Below, one piece after another: positions 32,706 to 43,833 of a stretch of 64,000 nucleotides of DNA (positions are counted from its first letter, which is position 1; each line of letters starts with the position of its first letter). The notes beneath the pieces are model-generated. The model was not told the DNA's origin and did no database searches. It saw only the letters and a list, made by a program, of their open reading frames with translations. The stretch spans positions 1,240,001 through 1,304,000 of the forward strand of contig CAWJAJ010000017.1 in the NCBI GenBank assembly GCA_963840805.1. Reading direction: 5' to 3'. Source of the stretch: CADEEN01 sp963840805 (GTDB lineage Bacteria > Pseudomonadota > Gammaproteobacteria > Burkholderiales > Burkholderiaceae_C). The position numbers and the translations under genes are program-made.

Positions 32706-33695
32706 ATGCAAACGAATCTGCTGAAACCCAAAGCCATCAATGTCGAGCCGATCGGTGGCCACCGTGCCAAGGCCACGCTCGAGCCTTTCGAGCGCGGCTA
32801 CGGCCACACGCTGGGCAACGCACTGCGCCGTGTGCTGCTGTCTTCGATGGTCGGGTACGCGCCAACCGAAGTCACCATCGCCGGCGTGCTGCACGAGTAC
32901 TCGACGATCGACGGTGTCCAGGAAGACGTCGTCCACATCATGCTCAACCTGAAGGGCGTGACTTTCCGCCTGCACAACCGCGACGAAGTCACGCTGGTGC
33001 TGCGCAAGGAAGGCGAAGGCCCCGTCACGGCCGGCGACATCCAGACACCGCACGACGTCGAGATCATCAACCCCGATCACGTGATCGCGCACCTGTCGCA
33101 CGGCGGCAAGCTCGACATGCAGATCAAGGTCGAGAAGGGCCGCGGCTACGTGCCGGGCAACCTGCGCCGCTTCGGCGACGAGCCGACCAAGTCGATCGGT
33201 CGCATCGTGCTCGACGCATCGTTCTCGCCCGTGCGTCGTGTCAGCTACGCGGTCGAAAACGCGCGTGTCGAACAGCGCACGGACCTCGACAAGCTGGTGA
33301 TGGAGATCGAAACCAACGGCGCCATCAGCCCCGAGGAAGCGATCCGCTCATCGGCCAAGATCCTGGTCGAGCAACTGGCGGTGTTCGCGCAACTCGAAGG
33401 CAGCGAAGTCAGCGGCATCTTCGAGGAGCAGAAGCGCACCACCAGCACCTTCGACCCGATCCTGCTGCGCCCGGTCGACGAACTGGAGCTCACGGTGCGC
33501 TCGGCCAACTGCCTGAAGGCCGAGAACATCTACTACATCGGCGACCTGATCCAGCGTACCGAAACCGAGCTGCTGAAGACGCCGAACCTGGGCCGCAAGT
33601 CGCTCAACGAAATCAAGGAAGTGCTTGCCTCGCGCGGCCTCACGCTCGGCGCACGCTTGGAGAACTGGCCCCCGCAGGGCCTGGACAAGAGATAG
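32706..33695 (+). CDS. rpoA: DNA-directed RNA polymerase subunit alpha
   Basis: At 329 residues, exactly the E. coli length. The N-terminal domain (FERGYGHTLGNALRRVLLSS) dimerises and scaffolds beta and beta-prime. The C-terminal domain from about residue 250 (VDELELTVRSANCLKAENIY, GRKSLNEIKEVLASRGLTLG) binds UP elements and activators. It lies between rpsD and rplQ as usual. Confidence 0.98.
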   Translation: MQTNLLKPKAINVEPIGGHRAKATLEPFERGYGHTLGNALRRVLLSSMVGYAPTEVTIAGVLHEYSTIDGVQEDVVHIMLNLKGVTFRLHNRDEVTLVLRKEGEGPVTAGDIQTPHDVEIINPDHVIAHLSHGGKLDMQIKVEKGRGYVPGNLRRFGDEPTKSIGRIVLDASFSPVRRVSYAVENARVEQRTDLDKLVMEIETNGAISPEEAIRSSAKILVEQLAVFAQLEGSEVSGIFEEQKRTTSTFDPILLRPVDELELTVRSANCLKAENIYYIGDLIQRTETELLKTPNLGRKSLNEIKEVLASRGLTLGARLENWPPQGLDKR

Positions 33696-33805
33696 CCAAG
33701 AGAAAAAACGGCGCGAGCGCCGTTCAAGGAGTGGGCTTCAAGAAGCCCGGTGCAACTCCCAGTACCTGATACGGCTGGGAGAACAATCAAGGAAAGGAAC
33801 GCACC

Positions 33806-34201
33806 ATGCGCCACCGCAACGGACTACGCAAACTCAACCGCACCAGCGCGCATCGCCAGGCGATGCTGCGCAACATGTGCAACTCGCTGATCACCCACGA
33901 GGCGATCAAGACCACGCTGCCCAAGGCCAAGGAACTGCGCATGGCCGTCGAGCCGTTGATCACGCTGGCGAAGGTCGCCACGCTGGCCAATCGCCGCCTG
34001 GCTTTCGATCGCACGCGGGATCGCGACGTGGTGACCAAGCTGTTCAACGATCTCGGCCCGCGATACCAGGCCCGCCCGGGTGGCTACACGCGGATCCTGA
34101 AGATGGGCTTCCGTGTCGGTGACAACGCGCCGATGGCCTTTGTTGAACTGGTCGACCGCCCCGAGCCGAAGGCCGAGGACGCCAAGCCCGACGCCGAGTA
34201 A
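33806..34201 (+). CDS. rplQ: 50S ribosomal protein L17
   Basis: At 131 residues (E. coli 127): MRHRNGLRKLNRTSAHRQAM and GGYTRILKMGFRVGDNAPMA are diagnostic. It has a charged tail EPKAEDAKPDAE. AAAGGAAC precedes the ATG. It is the last gene of the ribosomal block; a hairpin follows. Confidence 0.98.
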   Translation: MRHRNGLRKLNRTSAHRQAMLRNMCNSLITHEAIKTTLPKAKELRMAVEPLITLAKVATLANRRLAFDRTRDRDVVTKLFNDLGPRYQARPGGYTRILKMGFRVGDNAPMAFVELVDRPEPKAEDAKPDAE

Positions 34202-34218
34202 GCCTCGCACACTCCCAT

Positions 34219-34254
34219 GAACAAGGGCCAGCTGCATGCTGGCCTTGTTCGTTT
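34219..34254 (+). terminator. Probable terminator after rplQ
   Basis: GAACAAGG and CCAGC (34219-34232) pair with GCTGG and CCTTGTTC (34238-34250), with one bulged G and a TGCAT loop, then GTTT. The stem is long and the T-run weak. It ends the ribosomal block just before the ABC transporter. Confidence 0.65.
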
Positions 34255-34277
34255 GGGCTGGCACACTGCCGCACACC

Positions 34278-35194
<917 letters not shown>

Positions 35195-35198
<4 letters not shown>

Positions 35199-36004
35199 AC
35201 AACGGCAGCGCCCCGCGATCGCCGTTGTCTCCGTGGGCCACGCCGCGCATCTCGACGCGTTGCTGGCCTGTCGTGCAGCGCAACTTGCTGGTCTGGAGGA
35301 AGCTCGCGTTACCCAGCTTGGTCGGCAACATTGCCGAGCCTCTGATCATCCTGGTCGCCTTCGGCTATGGCCTGGGGGCGCTGGTCGGGCGCGTCAATGA
35401 CATGCCATACATCCTGTTCCTGGCCTCGGGCAGCATCTGCATGAGCGCGATGTACGCGGCCTCGTTCGAGGCCATGTACTCGGCGTTCTCGCGCATGCAG
35501 ATCCAGAAGACCTGGGAGAGCATCCTCAATGCGCCGATCGCGCTCGACGACATCGTGTTCGCCGAAATGCTGTGGGCCGGTATCAAGTCCTTGATCGCCG
35601 CCACCGCAATCGCCCTGGTGCTCGTCGTGCTCGGCATCAGTCGCGCCCCCACGCTGCTCCTCGCGCTGCCGGTGCTCCTCCTGGTCGGCTTGACCTTCGC
35701 CGCGATCGCCCTGGTGTTCAACGCCTTGGCCAAGGGCTACGACTTCTTCACCTATTACTTCACGTTGGTGCTCACCCCGATGACCTTCCTGTCGGGCGTC
35801 TACTTCCCGATCGAGCAGATGCCCGTGTGGCTGCAAAACACCGCGGCCGTGTTGCCGCTATCGGCCGCCGTCGAACTGGTGCGCCCGCTTGTCATCGGTG
35901 TCTGGCCCCTGCATTGGGCACAGCCGCTGGCGGTGCTGCTGGCGTACGCAACGGTGGGCTATTGGCTTGCCCTTGCACTCACGCGGCGTCGCTTCTTTCG
36001 CTGA
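35195..36004 (+). CDS. ABC-2 type permease, NodJ family
   Basis: This 269-residue membrane protein has about six hydrophobic segments, for example LPSLVGNIAEPLIILVAFGY, LLLALPVLLLVGLTFAAIAL and the last near the C-terminus. It forms an export pump with the ATPase encoded just before it, whose stop it overlaps (ATGA). LTPMTFLSGVYFPIEQMPVW is the conserved ABC-2 motif. The substrate cannot be told from sequence. Confidence 0.9.
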
Positions 36005-36026
36005 GGAATAAGCACGCTCGCCGTGC

Positions 36027-36032
36027 TAAAAT
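36027..36032 (+). promoter_or_regulatory. Extended -10 of the initiator tRNA promoter
   Basis: TGCTAAAAT gives an extended -10 (TAAAAT at 36027-36032), 11 bases before the mature tRNA end. No clear -35 is seen. It overlaps the region just after the nodJ-type gene stop. Confidence 0.45.
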
Positions 36033-36043
36033 TCCCGCTCTGT

Positions 36044-36120
<77 letters not shown>

Positions 36121-36130
36121 AATTCGGCAA

Positions 36131-36156
36131 CAGGCCCTCAGCGAAAGGGCCTGTTT
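36131..36156 (+). terminator. Terminator after tRNA-fMet
   Basis: CAGGCCCT (36131-36138) pairs with AGGGCCTG (36146-36153), followed by TTT. The position 10 bases after the tRNA fits. Confidence 0.75.
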
Positions 36157-36198
36157 GCATTCGGGGTGCCAACGCATCGTTGGCCGGAGACCGCGTGG

Positions 36199-36558
36199 TC
36201 AGCGCAGGCCGCTGAACTGCGTATCACCGATGACGTCGGCCATGCCGGTGTCGTCGAACAGGCGCAACGAATGCCGCGTGATGCGCTCGCGGAACGACTT
36301 GCGGGCGAACAGCTTGGCCTGGGCCTGGTCAGGCAAATCGGTGATGTTGATGACGTTCTTGACGATCAGCGCGTCGATCACGTCTTCGAGCACACGCACG
36401 AAATCAGCATCGAGACGATCGAAGCTGCTGTCGCCCGAGGTGCCTAGGAACGCGCTGACATCGGGATGGTCGGAGGCGAGGAACTCTGCGCCGGCTGACG
36501 GCGCTTCGCGTGCCAAGCTGGCGATGGCGCCTTCGGCGTTGCGGGTCACATAGGGCAT
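36199..36558 (-). CDS. Conserved small protein, sometimes labelled tryptophan synthase beta-like
   Basis: The protein has 119 residues (MPYVTRNAEGAIASLAREAP at the start; FDRLDADFVRVLEDVIDALI in the middle). The pattern is a family I know from betaproteobacteria under the misleading label tryptophan synthase beta-like. It has no enzyme motifs and is far shorter than TrpB. The function is unknown. It is predicted to be soluble, with an acidic helical middle and a basic stretch ARKSFRERITRHSLRLF. It lies alone between tRNA-fMet and a cytochrome gene. Confidence 0.75.
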   Translation of the reverse strand: MPYVTRNAEGAIASLAREAPSAGAEFLASDHPDVSAFLGTSGDSSFDRLDADFVRVLEDVIDALIVKNVINITDLPDQAQAKLFARKSFRERITRHSLRLFDDTGMADVIGDTQFSGLR

Positions 36559-36653
36559 GGCGCGACTTTACGGCGTCAGGCTCGCTCCGGGGTCAAACTG
36601 CGTCCTGAGACGTCAATGCGGACCGGAACATATTCACGCTGAGCAAGGCGAAG

Positions 36654-36674
36654 GCGGTGGCCGCCCGCCACCGC
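36654..36674. other. Hairpin in a 186-base gap with no gene
   Basis: GCGGTGGC (36654-36661) pairs with GCCACCGC (36667-36674). It lies downstream of the cytochrome gene on the minus strand but has no T-run. The rest of 36559-36744 shows only short GC-rich inverted repeats such as GCGCCTGGCAGGCGC and no convincing reading frame. Confidence 0.4.
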
Positions 36675-36744
36675 ACGGCTCCGCGGCCCACCCGTACGCG
36701 GCCGCGCCTGGCAGGCGCCTCGTCACGGGCGCGCGTGGCCCGCC

Positions 36745-37365
36745 TCAGCGCAGACCGGCGACGTAGTCGGCGACGGCCTTGATCTCCTGGTCGCTCATCT
36801 TCGCGGCGATGGTCGTCATCTGTGCGCTGTTGGCGCGCGCACCGCCACGAAACGCCACCAGTTGGGCTTCGACGTAGTCACCGTGTTGGCTGCCGATGCG
36901 AGGGTACTGCGCCGGGATGCCAGCGCCGTTCGGGCTGTGGCAGCCAGCGCATGCAGGCACAGCCTTGTCGGCGATGCCGGCGCGGTAGATCTTCTCGCCG
37001 AGCTTGACCGAATCCTTGTGCTTGGCGAAGCCCGGCTTGGCGCTCTTGCCGGCGTAGAACGCAGCAACGTGTCGCATGTCGTCGTCCGTCAGCGTGCCGG
37101 CAAAACCTTTCATGATGGCGTTGTTGCGCTTGCCGGACTTGAATTCCTGCAATTGCTTGACGACGTACTCGGGATGCTGGCCGGCGAGGATCGGGTTGGC
37201 CGGGCTGCCGCGCGAACCATCTGCGGTGTGACAGGCGCCGCATACCTGGGTCGAGATCGCCTGGCCCTTCGCGACGTCGGGCTTGGCGGCGGCGGCCGGG
37301 GCGGCGGCCAGTGCGGGCGCGGCCAACAGGGCAGCCAGGGACAGAGCGGTGAGGGCCTTGATCAT
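36745..37365 (-). CDS. Diheme cytochrome c4
   Basis: The protein has 206 residues and a signal peptide (MIKALTALSLAALLAAPALA), so it is periplasmic. There are two c-type heme sites, CGACH (C42, C45, H46) and CAGCH (C139, C142, H143). Each has a downstream methionine as likely second ligand (NNAIMKGFAG, and SAQMTTIAAKM). The two homologous halves are typical of cytochrome c4, an electron donor to cbb3 or aa3 oxidases. It is divergent from engB, and this pairing is common in betaproteobacteria. Confidence 0.92.
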   Translation of the reverse strand: MIKALTALSLAALLAAPALAAAPAAAAKPDVAKGQAISTQVCGACHTADGSRGSPANPILAGQHPEYVVKQLQEFKSGKRNNAIMKGFAGTLTDDDMRHVAAFYAGKSAKPGFAKHKDSVKLGEKIYRAGIADKAVPACAGCHSPNGAGIPAQYPRIGSQHGDYVEAQLVAFRGGARANSAQMTTIAAKMSDQEIKAVADYVAGLR

Positions 37366-37431
37366 GGTCGTCGGGCTTCGATGTGGAGAGGTTGCTGCGG
37401 GCGCAAAAAACGGCGAATTTTACAATGCTGC

Positions 37432-38088
37432 ATGAACACCTCCCTCGAGGCCAAGGTTGCCCTGGCCTGGACCCACACCGCGCGCTTTCGCACCACCGCC
37501 AGCCAACTCGATCAGTTGCCCGTGCACGAGTTGCCGGAAATCGCGTTCGTCGGGCGCAGCAACGCCGGCAAGTCGACGGCGATCAATGCGCTCGCGCAGC
37601 ACAAGCGACTGGCCTTTGCGTCGAAGACACCGGGGCGCACGCAGCACATCAACTTGTTCGATCTCGGACCGAAGGACGGGCCCGACGCGCTGTTCGCCGA
37701 CCTGCCCGGCTACGGGTACGCCGCCGTCGAGCGCAGTGCCAAGCTGCGCTGGCAGCAGGTGATGGCCGACTACCTGGCGATTCGGCGCAGCCTGTCGGGT
37801 GTCGTGCTGATGGTCGACTCGCGGCTCGGCTTCACCGACCTCGACCGCCAGCTGTTGGCGTGGGTCGCATCGCGCGTGGGCAGCGGCGAGGTCAAGCTGC
37901 TGGTGCTGCTGACCAAATCCGACAAGCTGACGCGCACGCAGGCCGATGCGGCCGTACGCGCCGCGACCGAGACGCTCGCGGCGCTCAGCACCGACGATGC
38001 CGACATCGGGGTAACGCTGTTCTCGGCGCTGAACAAGCGCGGGGTGGACGACGCGGCGCTGACGCTCTACCACTGGGTGCATCGGTGA
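37432..38088 (+). CDS. engB: Ribosome biogenesis GTP-binding protein EngB/YihA
   Basis: At 218 residues, an essential GTPase for 50S assembly. G1 is GRSNAGKST (41-49), G3 is DLPGYGYA, and G4 is TKSD. It starts at ATG 37432 (MNTSLEAKVALAWTHTARFR). There is no good Shine-Dalgarno sequence, and TACAAT lies only five bases upstream, so the mRNA may be leaderless or the start may lie further in. Its stop overlaps the GTG start of the next gene. Confidence 0.94.
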   Translation: MNTSLEAKVALAWTHTARFRTTASQLDQLPVHELPEIAFVGRSNAGKSTAINALAQHKRLAFASKTPGRTQHINLFDLGPKDGPDALFADLPGYGYAAVERSAKLRWQQVMADYLAIRRSLSGVVLMVDSRLGFTDLDRQLLAWVASRVGSGEVKLLVLLTKSDKLTRTQADAAVRAATETLAALSTDDADIGVTLFSALNKRGVDDAALTLYHWVHR

Positions 38089-38993
38089 ACATCGCCTGCT
38101 TCGATGAGGTACTGCCGCACGGCATCAGGTTGTCGTGCCGCGCGAGCGCGCCGCATGATTCGGGCGGCTCGGGTGCCCCTGTGCCGCGGGTGCTGATGCT
38201 GCACGGTTTCCCCGAAGGTGCATTCGTCTGGGACGAGGTGATCCAGCGGCTGGCAGACCGGGCGCACTGCGTCGCGCCGAACCTGCGCGGCTACGAGCGT
38301 TCGAGCGCTCCGGCGGGCGTCGAGGCGTATCGCGCCAAGCACCAGGTGGCCGACATCGCCGCTTTGATCGAGCGCCTGGGCGCGCCGATCGATCTGCTCG
38401 TGGCCCACGACTGGGGCGGCGCAGCGGCCTGGAATCTGGCCGCGCAGCAGCCGCGGTTGATACGCCGGTTGCTGATCATCAACTCACCGCATCCCGCCAC
38501 CTTCCTGCGCGAACTGCGCGACGACCCGGCGCAGCAACAGGCCAGTGCCTACATGAACTTCCTCTGCCGCCCGGACGCCGCGGCATTGCTTGCCGAGAAC
38601 AATTTCGCGCGGTTGTGGCCCTTCTTCACCGGCATGGGTGGCGCCGACTGGCTGACTGACGCGTTGCGTGCTCGGTACCGCGCGCTGTGGCGGTACGGCC
38701 TGGAGGGGCCGCTGAACTTCTACCGGGCGTCGCCGTTGAAGCCGGCGCACACCGCCGATGACGCGCTGCATGCGTTGGTCATCGCGCCCGAGTCAGTCAC
38801 CGTGCACCTGCCGACAACCGTGCTGTGGGGCGACCAGGACCACGCACTGCTGCCGAGTCTGCTCGACGGTCTCGATGCGTACGTGCACAGACTCGAGGTG
38901 CGGCGGGTGTCCGACGCCAGTCATTGGATCGTCCATGAGCGGCCCGGGCTGGTCGCCGATACGATCGCAGCGTTGTTGCGCGCCGACAGGTGA
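38085..38993 (+). CDS. Alpha/beta hydrolase, epoxide hydrolase-like
   Basis: The protein has 302 residues and starts at GTG 38085, overlapping engB. The oxyanion motif HGFPE is at 40-44. The nucleophile is aspartate (D109 in VAHDWGG), the acid lies in LWGDQDHAL (D252 or D250), and the base is H280 in DASHWIVHE. An Asp nucleophile with DWGG points to the epoxide hydrolase and haloalkane dehalogenase group, not to an esterase. HGFPE favours epoxide hydrolase. The natural substrate is unknown. Confidence 0.9.
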   Translation: MNIACFDEVLPHGIRLSCRASAPHDSGGSGAPVPRVLMLHGFPEGAFVWDEVIQRLADRAHCVAPNLRGYERSSAPAGVEAYRAKHQVADIAALIERLGAPIDLLVAHDWGGAAAWNLAAQQPRLIRRLLIINSPHPATFLRELRDDPAQQQASAYMNFLCRPDAAALLAENNFARLWPFFTGMGGADWLTDALRARYRALWRYGLEGPLNFYRASPLKPAHTADDALHALVIAPESVTVHLPTTVLWGDQDHALLPSLLDGLDAYVHRLEVRRVSDASHWIVHERPGLVADTIAALLRADR

Positions 38994-38999
38994 CGCCCG

Positions 39000-39254
39000 T
39001 CAAACCACGACGTACCGGCCCTTGAGGTGTCCGACGGCCGACAGCAAGTGCTCGCGCAATTGCGGGAACAGCTCGGAGGAGGACTCGGTGGCGTAGATGC
39101 GGCGGGCGCGTTCGCTGGCCTCGTAACCGACGTTGATCAGGCATGCCGCATGGCCATGGCTGTACTCGAGCAGATCCGGCGCAATGAAGCGAACGGCCCA
39201 GCCATCGCTGCAGGCGATGGCACCGTCGGCGCGGGCTTCGAGTTCAGGGGTCAT
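39000..39254 (-). CDS. Small protein of unknown function
   Basis: The protein has 84 residues (MTPELEARADGAIACSDGWA to VGHLKGRYVVV). It has no signal peptide, membrane segment or motif I recognise. Codon use is like its neighbours, and the frame fills the space between the hydrolase gene (convergent, six bases away) and the patatin gene (same strand, upstream). It is likely a real gene but could be a chance frame. Confidence 0.55.
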   Translation of the reverse strand: MTPELEARADGAIACSDGWAVRFIAPDLLEYSHGHAACLINVGYEASERARRIYATESSSELFPQLREHLLSAVGHLKGRYVVV

Positions 39255-39383
39255 GACCGGATCTCCAGGGCAAGGCTGCCACGTGCGTTCGGTTGCAGTC
39301 TATGAATCTGCTTGCATGTGCGCTGCCCCGCGCCTGAGGGGAGGCAAGATGCGTGCACGGGTGGGGGCGTGAATTTCTCACGT

Positions 39384-39405
39384 GCGACCGCGACGTCGCG
39401 GTCGC
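39384..39405. repeat. Perfect 22-base palindrome after the patatin gene
   Basis: GCGACCGCGAC followed directly by GTCGCGGTCGC. It sits immediately after the patatin gene stop. As RNA it would be a hairpin without a real loop. No T-run follows on the minus strand, so it is either a weak terminator or a protein binding site. Confidence 0.6.
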
Positions 39406-41646
39406 TCAGGGCCGGCCGAGGAACAGCACGATGCCGGTCTCGCCACGCGGCGCATGCGTCAGCCCCAGGTACAGCGGCCCGAGGCCGGTGTCCGCGCCGA
39501 CGAACAGGCTCATGCCACTGCGCAGGCTGCCATCGCGCAGGGCATTGCGCGTGAGGTAGGCATTGCCGGCCTCGGCGGTGGCACCGAAGAAGTAGCCGCG
39601 GGTCAGTGTCGGCGCGTCGGACAGCCGCATGAACCAAGTCAGGCGCGAGTACAGCAAGTAGTTGCCGAGCAACTGGCCGTCGCGATAGCCGGACAGCTGG
39701 TGGAACCCCCCCAGCTCGTAGCGGCCGAGTGCGGCACCTTGCTGCTGGCTGGCCCCGCGCATCAGTCCAAACAGGCTGAACGTGTGACGGCCGATGGTGT
39801 GCACCGCCATGGCCGAGGCCTCGAGGCGCTGGAAGCGCCCGGCCTCGCTGCCGGCGCCAAGCGCGATCTCACCCACCAGGCGGTAGCCGCGCTGAGGGAA
39901 GTTCGCGAAGTCGAGCTGGTCGACGACCATTGCCAGCCGCAGCCCGTTTTCGGAGGCCTGCGCCGGCTGCGTTGCGTTGCCGAGCGCCGCCGCGACCAGC
40001 GTCGGTGTGGTCTGCACACGCCGCGTGCCCAGGCCGATGCGCACCTCGCCGAAGCGGCCCCATGGCTGGCCGAGATCGATGCCGGCACGCGACGTGGTGC
40101 GGTTGAACCGCGCCAGTTGCGTGCCATCGTTGGCGTACAGCGTGCCGGTGCGCCGCTCGACGCCCGCATAGCCGGCGACGAACCAATCATTGGACGGGCT
40201 CATCGTCCAGTTCAGTGGGTGGTAGATCTCAGAGAACCAAAGCGGTACCGCGCCGATCTGCAGGCGATTGCGCCACTCGGTGCCGTTGGCCGTCAGCCAG
40301 TGGCGGTTGTGACTCAGCTTGAGGTTGAAGGTGCCTCGGCCAGCGAAATCCGTGCTCAGGTCGAGCCCGATGCGCAAGTAGTTCGGCCCCCATGGCTTGT
40401 CTTCGAGATCGAACACCAGGCCGTCGCTGCCGCCGTGCGAGGACACCAGTCGGTAGTCGGCGCGCAGGTAGTCGCCGCTGGCGGCCAGCGTGCGTGCGTC
40501 GCGTTCGGCGCGGTCGGGGTCGAACGGCTGACCGGGTTGCGAGTCGAGTTGCGCGGCAAAGCGCGCGGGATTGGTCAAGGTGGTGCCTTCGAAGGCGATG
40601 AAACCGACGGTCGCATCGGGCCGCCGCAGTTTGGGGTGCGCGGCACGCCACTGTGCGTAGGCCTCCGGCGTGACCGCCATCATGCGCAGCCGTGCCAACG
40701 CGCCGACGGCGCCCCCCTCGCCCAGCGTAATGGCCTCCGCCGCCTTCTCGAAATCGCCGGCGCCGAGTTTGCCCAGCCGGGGAGAAATCAGCACGTCGCG
40801 CGCCGTCAAGGCGGCGAGGCTGCGCTGTACGTTCTGCTCGGTCAGGATGTTGATCATCTGTGCGGTGATGCCGACGACCGACTGCAATGTCTCGCGCCCT
40901 GCCAGCGGGGTGCCGATGTTGACCGCGATGACCACGTCCACCCCCATGGCACGCGCCACATCCACCGGGAGGTTGTTGACCAGCCCTCCGTCACCGAGCA
41001 GTCGACCATCCACCTCGGTGGGCGGAAAGACGCCCGGCACGCTCATGCTCGAGCGCAACGCCAGCGCCAGGTCGCCGCGCTCGAGCACGACAGCCGCGCC
41101 GGTCTCGAGGTCGGTTGCCACCGCGCGAAATGGAATTGGCAGACGGTCGAAGTCGGGCACCGCACGTACCGGCAGCGTGTAGCGGCGCAGCAGCGATTCC
41201 AGGCCACGGCTGGATACGGTGGCCGACGGCGTGCGCAGTTGACCGTCACGCAGCCCGAGTTCGATCGCCGTCGAAACCTCGAAATCCTCCTCCTTGCGAC
41301 GCTGGGAGAGGTGCTGGCGGTCGACGCGCGGCGAGAAGATCGTGGACCATTCGACCTTGCGCAGTTCCCCTTCGATCTCGGCTGCGCTCATGCCGCTGGC
41401 GTACATGCCGCCGACGATGGCGCCCATCGACGTCCCGGCAATCGCGTCGATCGGTATGCGCTCGGCTTCGAGCACTTTCAGCACGCCGACATGCGAAAGC
41501 CCGCGCGCGCCGCCACCCGACAGCACCAAACCGATGCGCGGACGCGCCGCGCTGCCGTCCATCGGCTGTGCGCGGGCCGCGACGCAACCTGCGAGCAGGG
41601 ACACGATCGACACGATGGCAACAGCGGCACGCAGCATTGCGCGCAT
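39406..41646 (-). CDS. Patatin-like phospholipase with outer-membrane beta-barrel (PlpD-like, type Vd)
   Basis: The protein has 746 residues. The N-terminus MRAMLRAAVAIVSIVSLLAG, then CVAARAQP, is a signal peptide with a lipobox-like LAGC. The patatin domain has the oxyanion loop SGGGARG (about 43-49), GTSMG with S73 as nucleophile, and DGGLVNN with D219. Residues from about 340 (TVGFIAFEGTTLTNPARFAA) resemble a POTRA domain. The rest is a Bam-type surface-antigen barrel with alternating aromatic strands to FLGRP. This layout is that of PlpD/FplA. The phospholipase part is probably moved across or displayed on the outer membrane. It starts at ATG 41646; the open frame upstream overlaps the groEL terminator and is not coding. 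Confidence 0.92.
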   Translation of the reverse strand: MRAMLRAAVAIVSIVSLLAGCVAARAQPMDGSAARPRIGLVLSGGGARGLSHVGVLKVLEAERIPIDAIAGTSMGAIVGGMYASGMSAAEIEGELRKVEWSTIFSPRVDRQHLSQRRKEEDFEVSTAIELGLRDGQLRTPSATVSSRGLESLLRRYTLPVRAVPDFDRLPIPFRAVATDLETGAAVVLERGDLALALRSSMSVPGVFPPTEVDGRLLGDGGLVNNLPVDVARAMGVDVVIAVNIGTPLAGRETLQSVVGITAQMINILTEQNVQRSLAALTARDVLISPRLGKLGAGDFEKAAEAITLGEGGAVGALARLRMMAVTPEAYAQWRAAHPKLRRPDATVGFIAFEGTTLTNPARFAAQLDSQPGQPFDPDRAERDARTLAASGDYLRADYRLVSSHGGSDGLVFDLEDKPWGPNYLRIGLDLSTDFAGRGTFNLKLSHNRHWLTANGTEWRNRLQIGAVPLWFSEIYHPLNWTMSPSNDWFVAGYAGVERRTGTLYANDGTQLARFNRTTSRAGIDLGQPWGRFGEVRIGLGTRRVQTTPTLVAAALGNATQPAQASENGLRLAMVVDQLDFANFPQRGYRLVGEIALGAGSEAGRFQRLEASAMAVHTIGRHTFSLFGLMRGASQQQGAALGRYELGGFHQLSGYRDGQLLGNYLLYSRLTWFMRLSDAPTLTRGYFFGATAEAGNAYLTRNALRDGSLRSGMSLFVGADTGLGPLYLGLTHAPRGETGIVLFLGRP

Positions 41647-41662
41647 TGTCTCGCGCCGCGCC

Positions 41663-41693
41663 AAAGAAAAAGCCCGCGGCTTGCGCCGCGGGC
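41663..41693 (-). terminator. Terminator of groESL
   Basis: On the minus strand GCCCGCGGC, loop GCAA and GCCGCGGGC are followed by TTTTTCTTT. It is a 9-bp perfect stem with a strong T-run, 27 bases after the groEL stop. Confidence 0.93.
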
Positions 41694-41719
41694 TTCGAGC
41701 AAAAACGCGTGAGCGTGAA

Positions 41720-43366
<1,647 letters not shown>

Positions 43367-43408
43367 TTGAGAGTTCTCCGAATTCGTTGGGGATGAGGGG
43401 GCGAGTGC

Positions 43409-43702
43409 TTATTTCTTCTCGACGACGGCAAAGAGATCCTCTTCGCGCATCACCAGCAACTCGTCGCCGTCGACCTTGACGGTCTGACCGCTGTACTTGC
43501 CGAACAGCACGCGGTCGCCGACCTTGATGTTCAGGGCCACGAAATCGCCCTTGTCGTTGCGCTTGCCGGGGCCCACCGCCAGCACTTCGCCCTGGTCGGG
43601 CTTCTCGGCGGCGTTGTCGGGGATGACGATGCCGGAGGCGGTCTTGGTTTCCTGCTCCAGGCGCTTGACGATCACGCGATCGTGCAACGGACGAAGTTTC
43701 AT
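43409..43702 (-). CDS. groES: Co-chaperonin GroES (Hsp10)
   Basis: At 97 residues from ATG 43702 (MKLRPLHDRVIVKRLEQETK), preceded by TTGGAGAT. The mobile loop ETKTASGIVIPDNAAEKPDQ, which docks on GroEL, is intact. A longer frame starts 20 codons upstream but has no ribosome site. It is the first gene of groESL. Confidence 0.98.
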   Translation of the reverse strand: MKLRPLHDRVIVKRLEQETKTASGIVIPDNAAEKPDQGEVLAVGPGKRNDKGDFVALNIKVGDRVLFGKYSGQTVKVDGDELLVMREEDLFAVVEKK

Positions 43703-43799
43703 GCTTGCATCTCCAATGGTCTCAAAACAAGATTTGAGAATGAATGCGTAAGAAGTGTGCACCCATTCACATGACTTGGTGCAGGTTCCACATGCACCG

Positions 43800-43826
43800 T
43801 TAGCACTCGCCGGTCGCGAGTGCTAG
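43800..43826 (-). promoter_or_regulatory. CIRCE operator (HrcA site) upstream of groES
   Basis: TTAGCACTC, nine bases, GAGTGCTAG. This matches the CIRCE consensus (TTAGCACTC-N9-GAGTGCTAA) at all but the last base. It lies in the transcribed leader just after the -10, so HrcA bound here would block groESL at normal temperature. Confidence 0.95.
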
Positions 43827-43833
43827 CAGGCGA

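Noticed and set aside
37383..38993. A 536-residue fusion protein spanning engB and the hydrolase
   Set aside because: The first part is an out-of-frame reading of engB. The hydrolase starts at GTG 38085 with normal domain length.
39382..41712. Open frame of 776 codons on the plus strand opposite the patatin gene
   Set aside because: The minus-strand protein has full catalytic motifs and a barrel; the plus frame is low-complexity Arg/Gln/Ala sequence.
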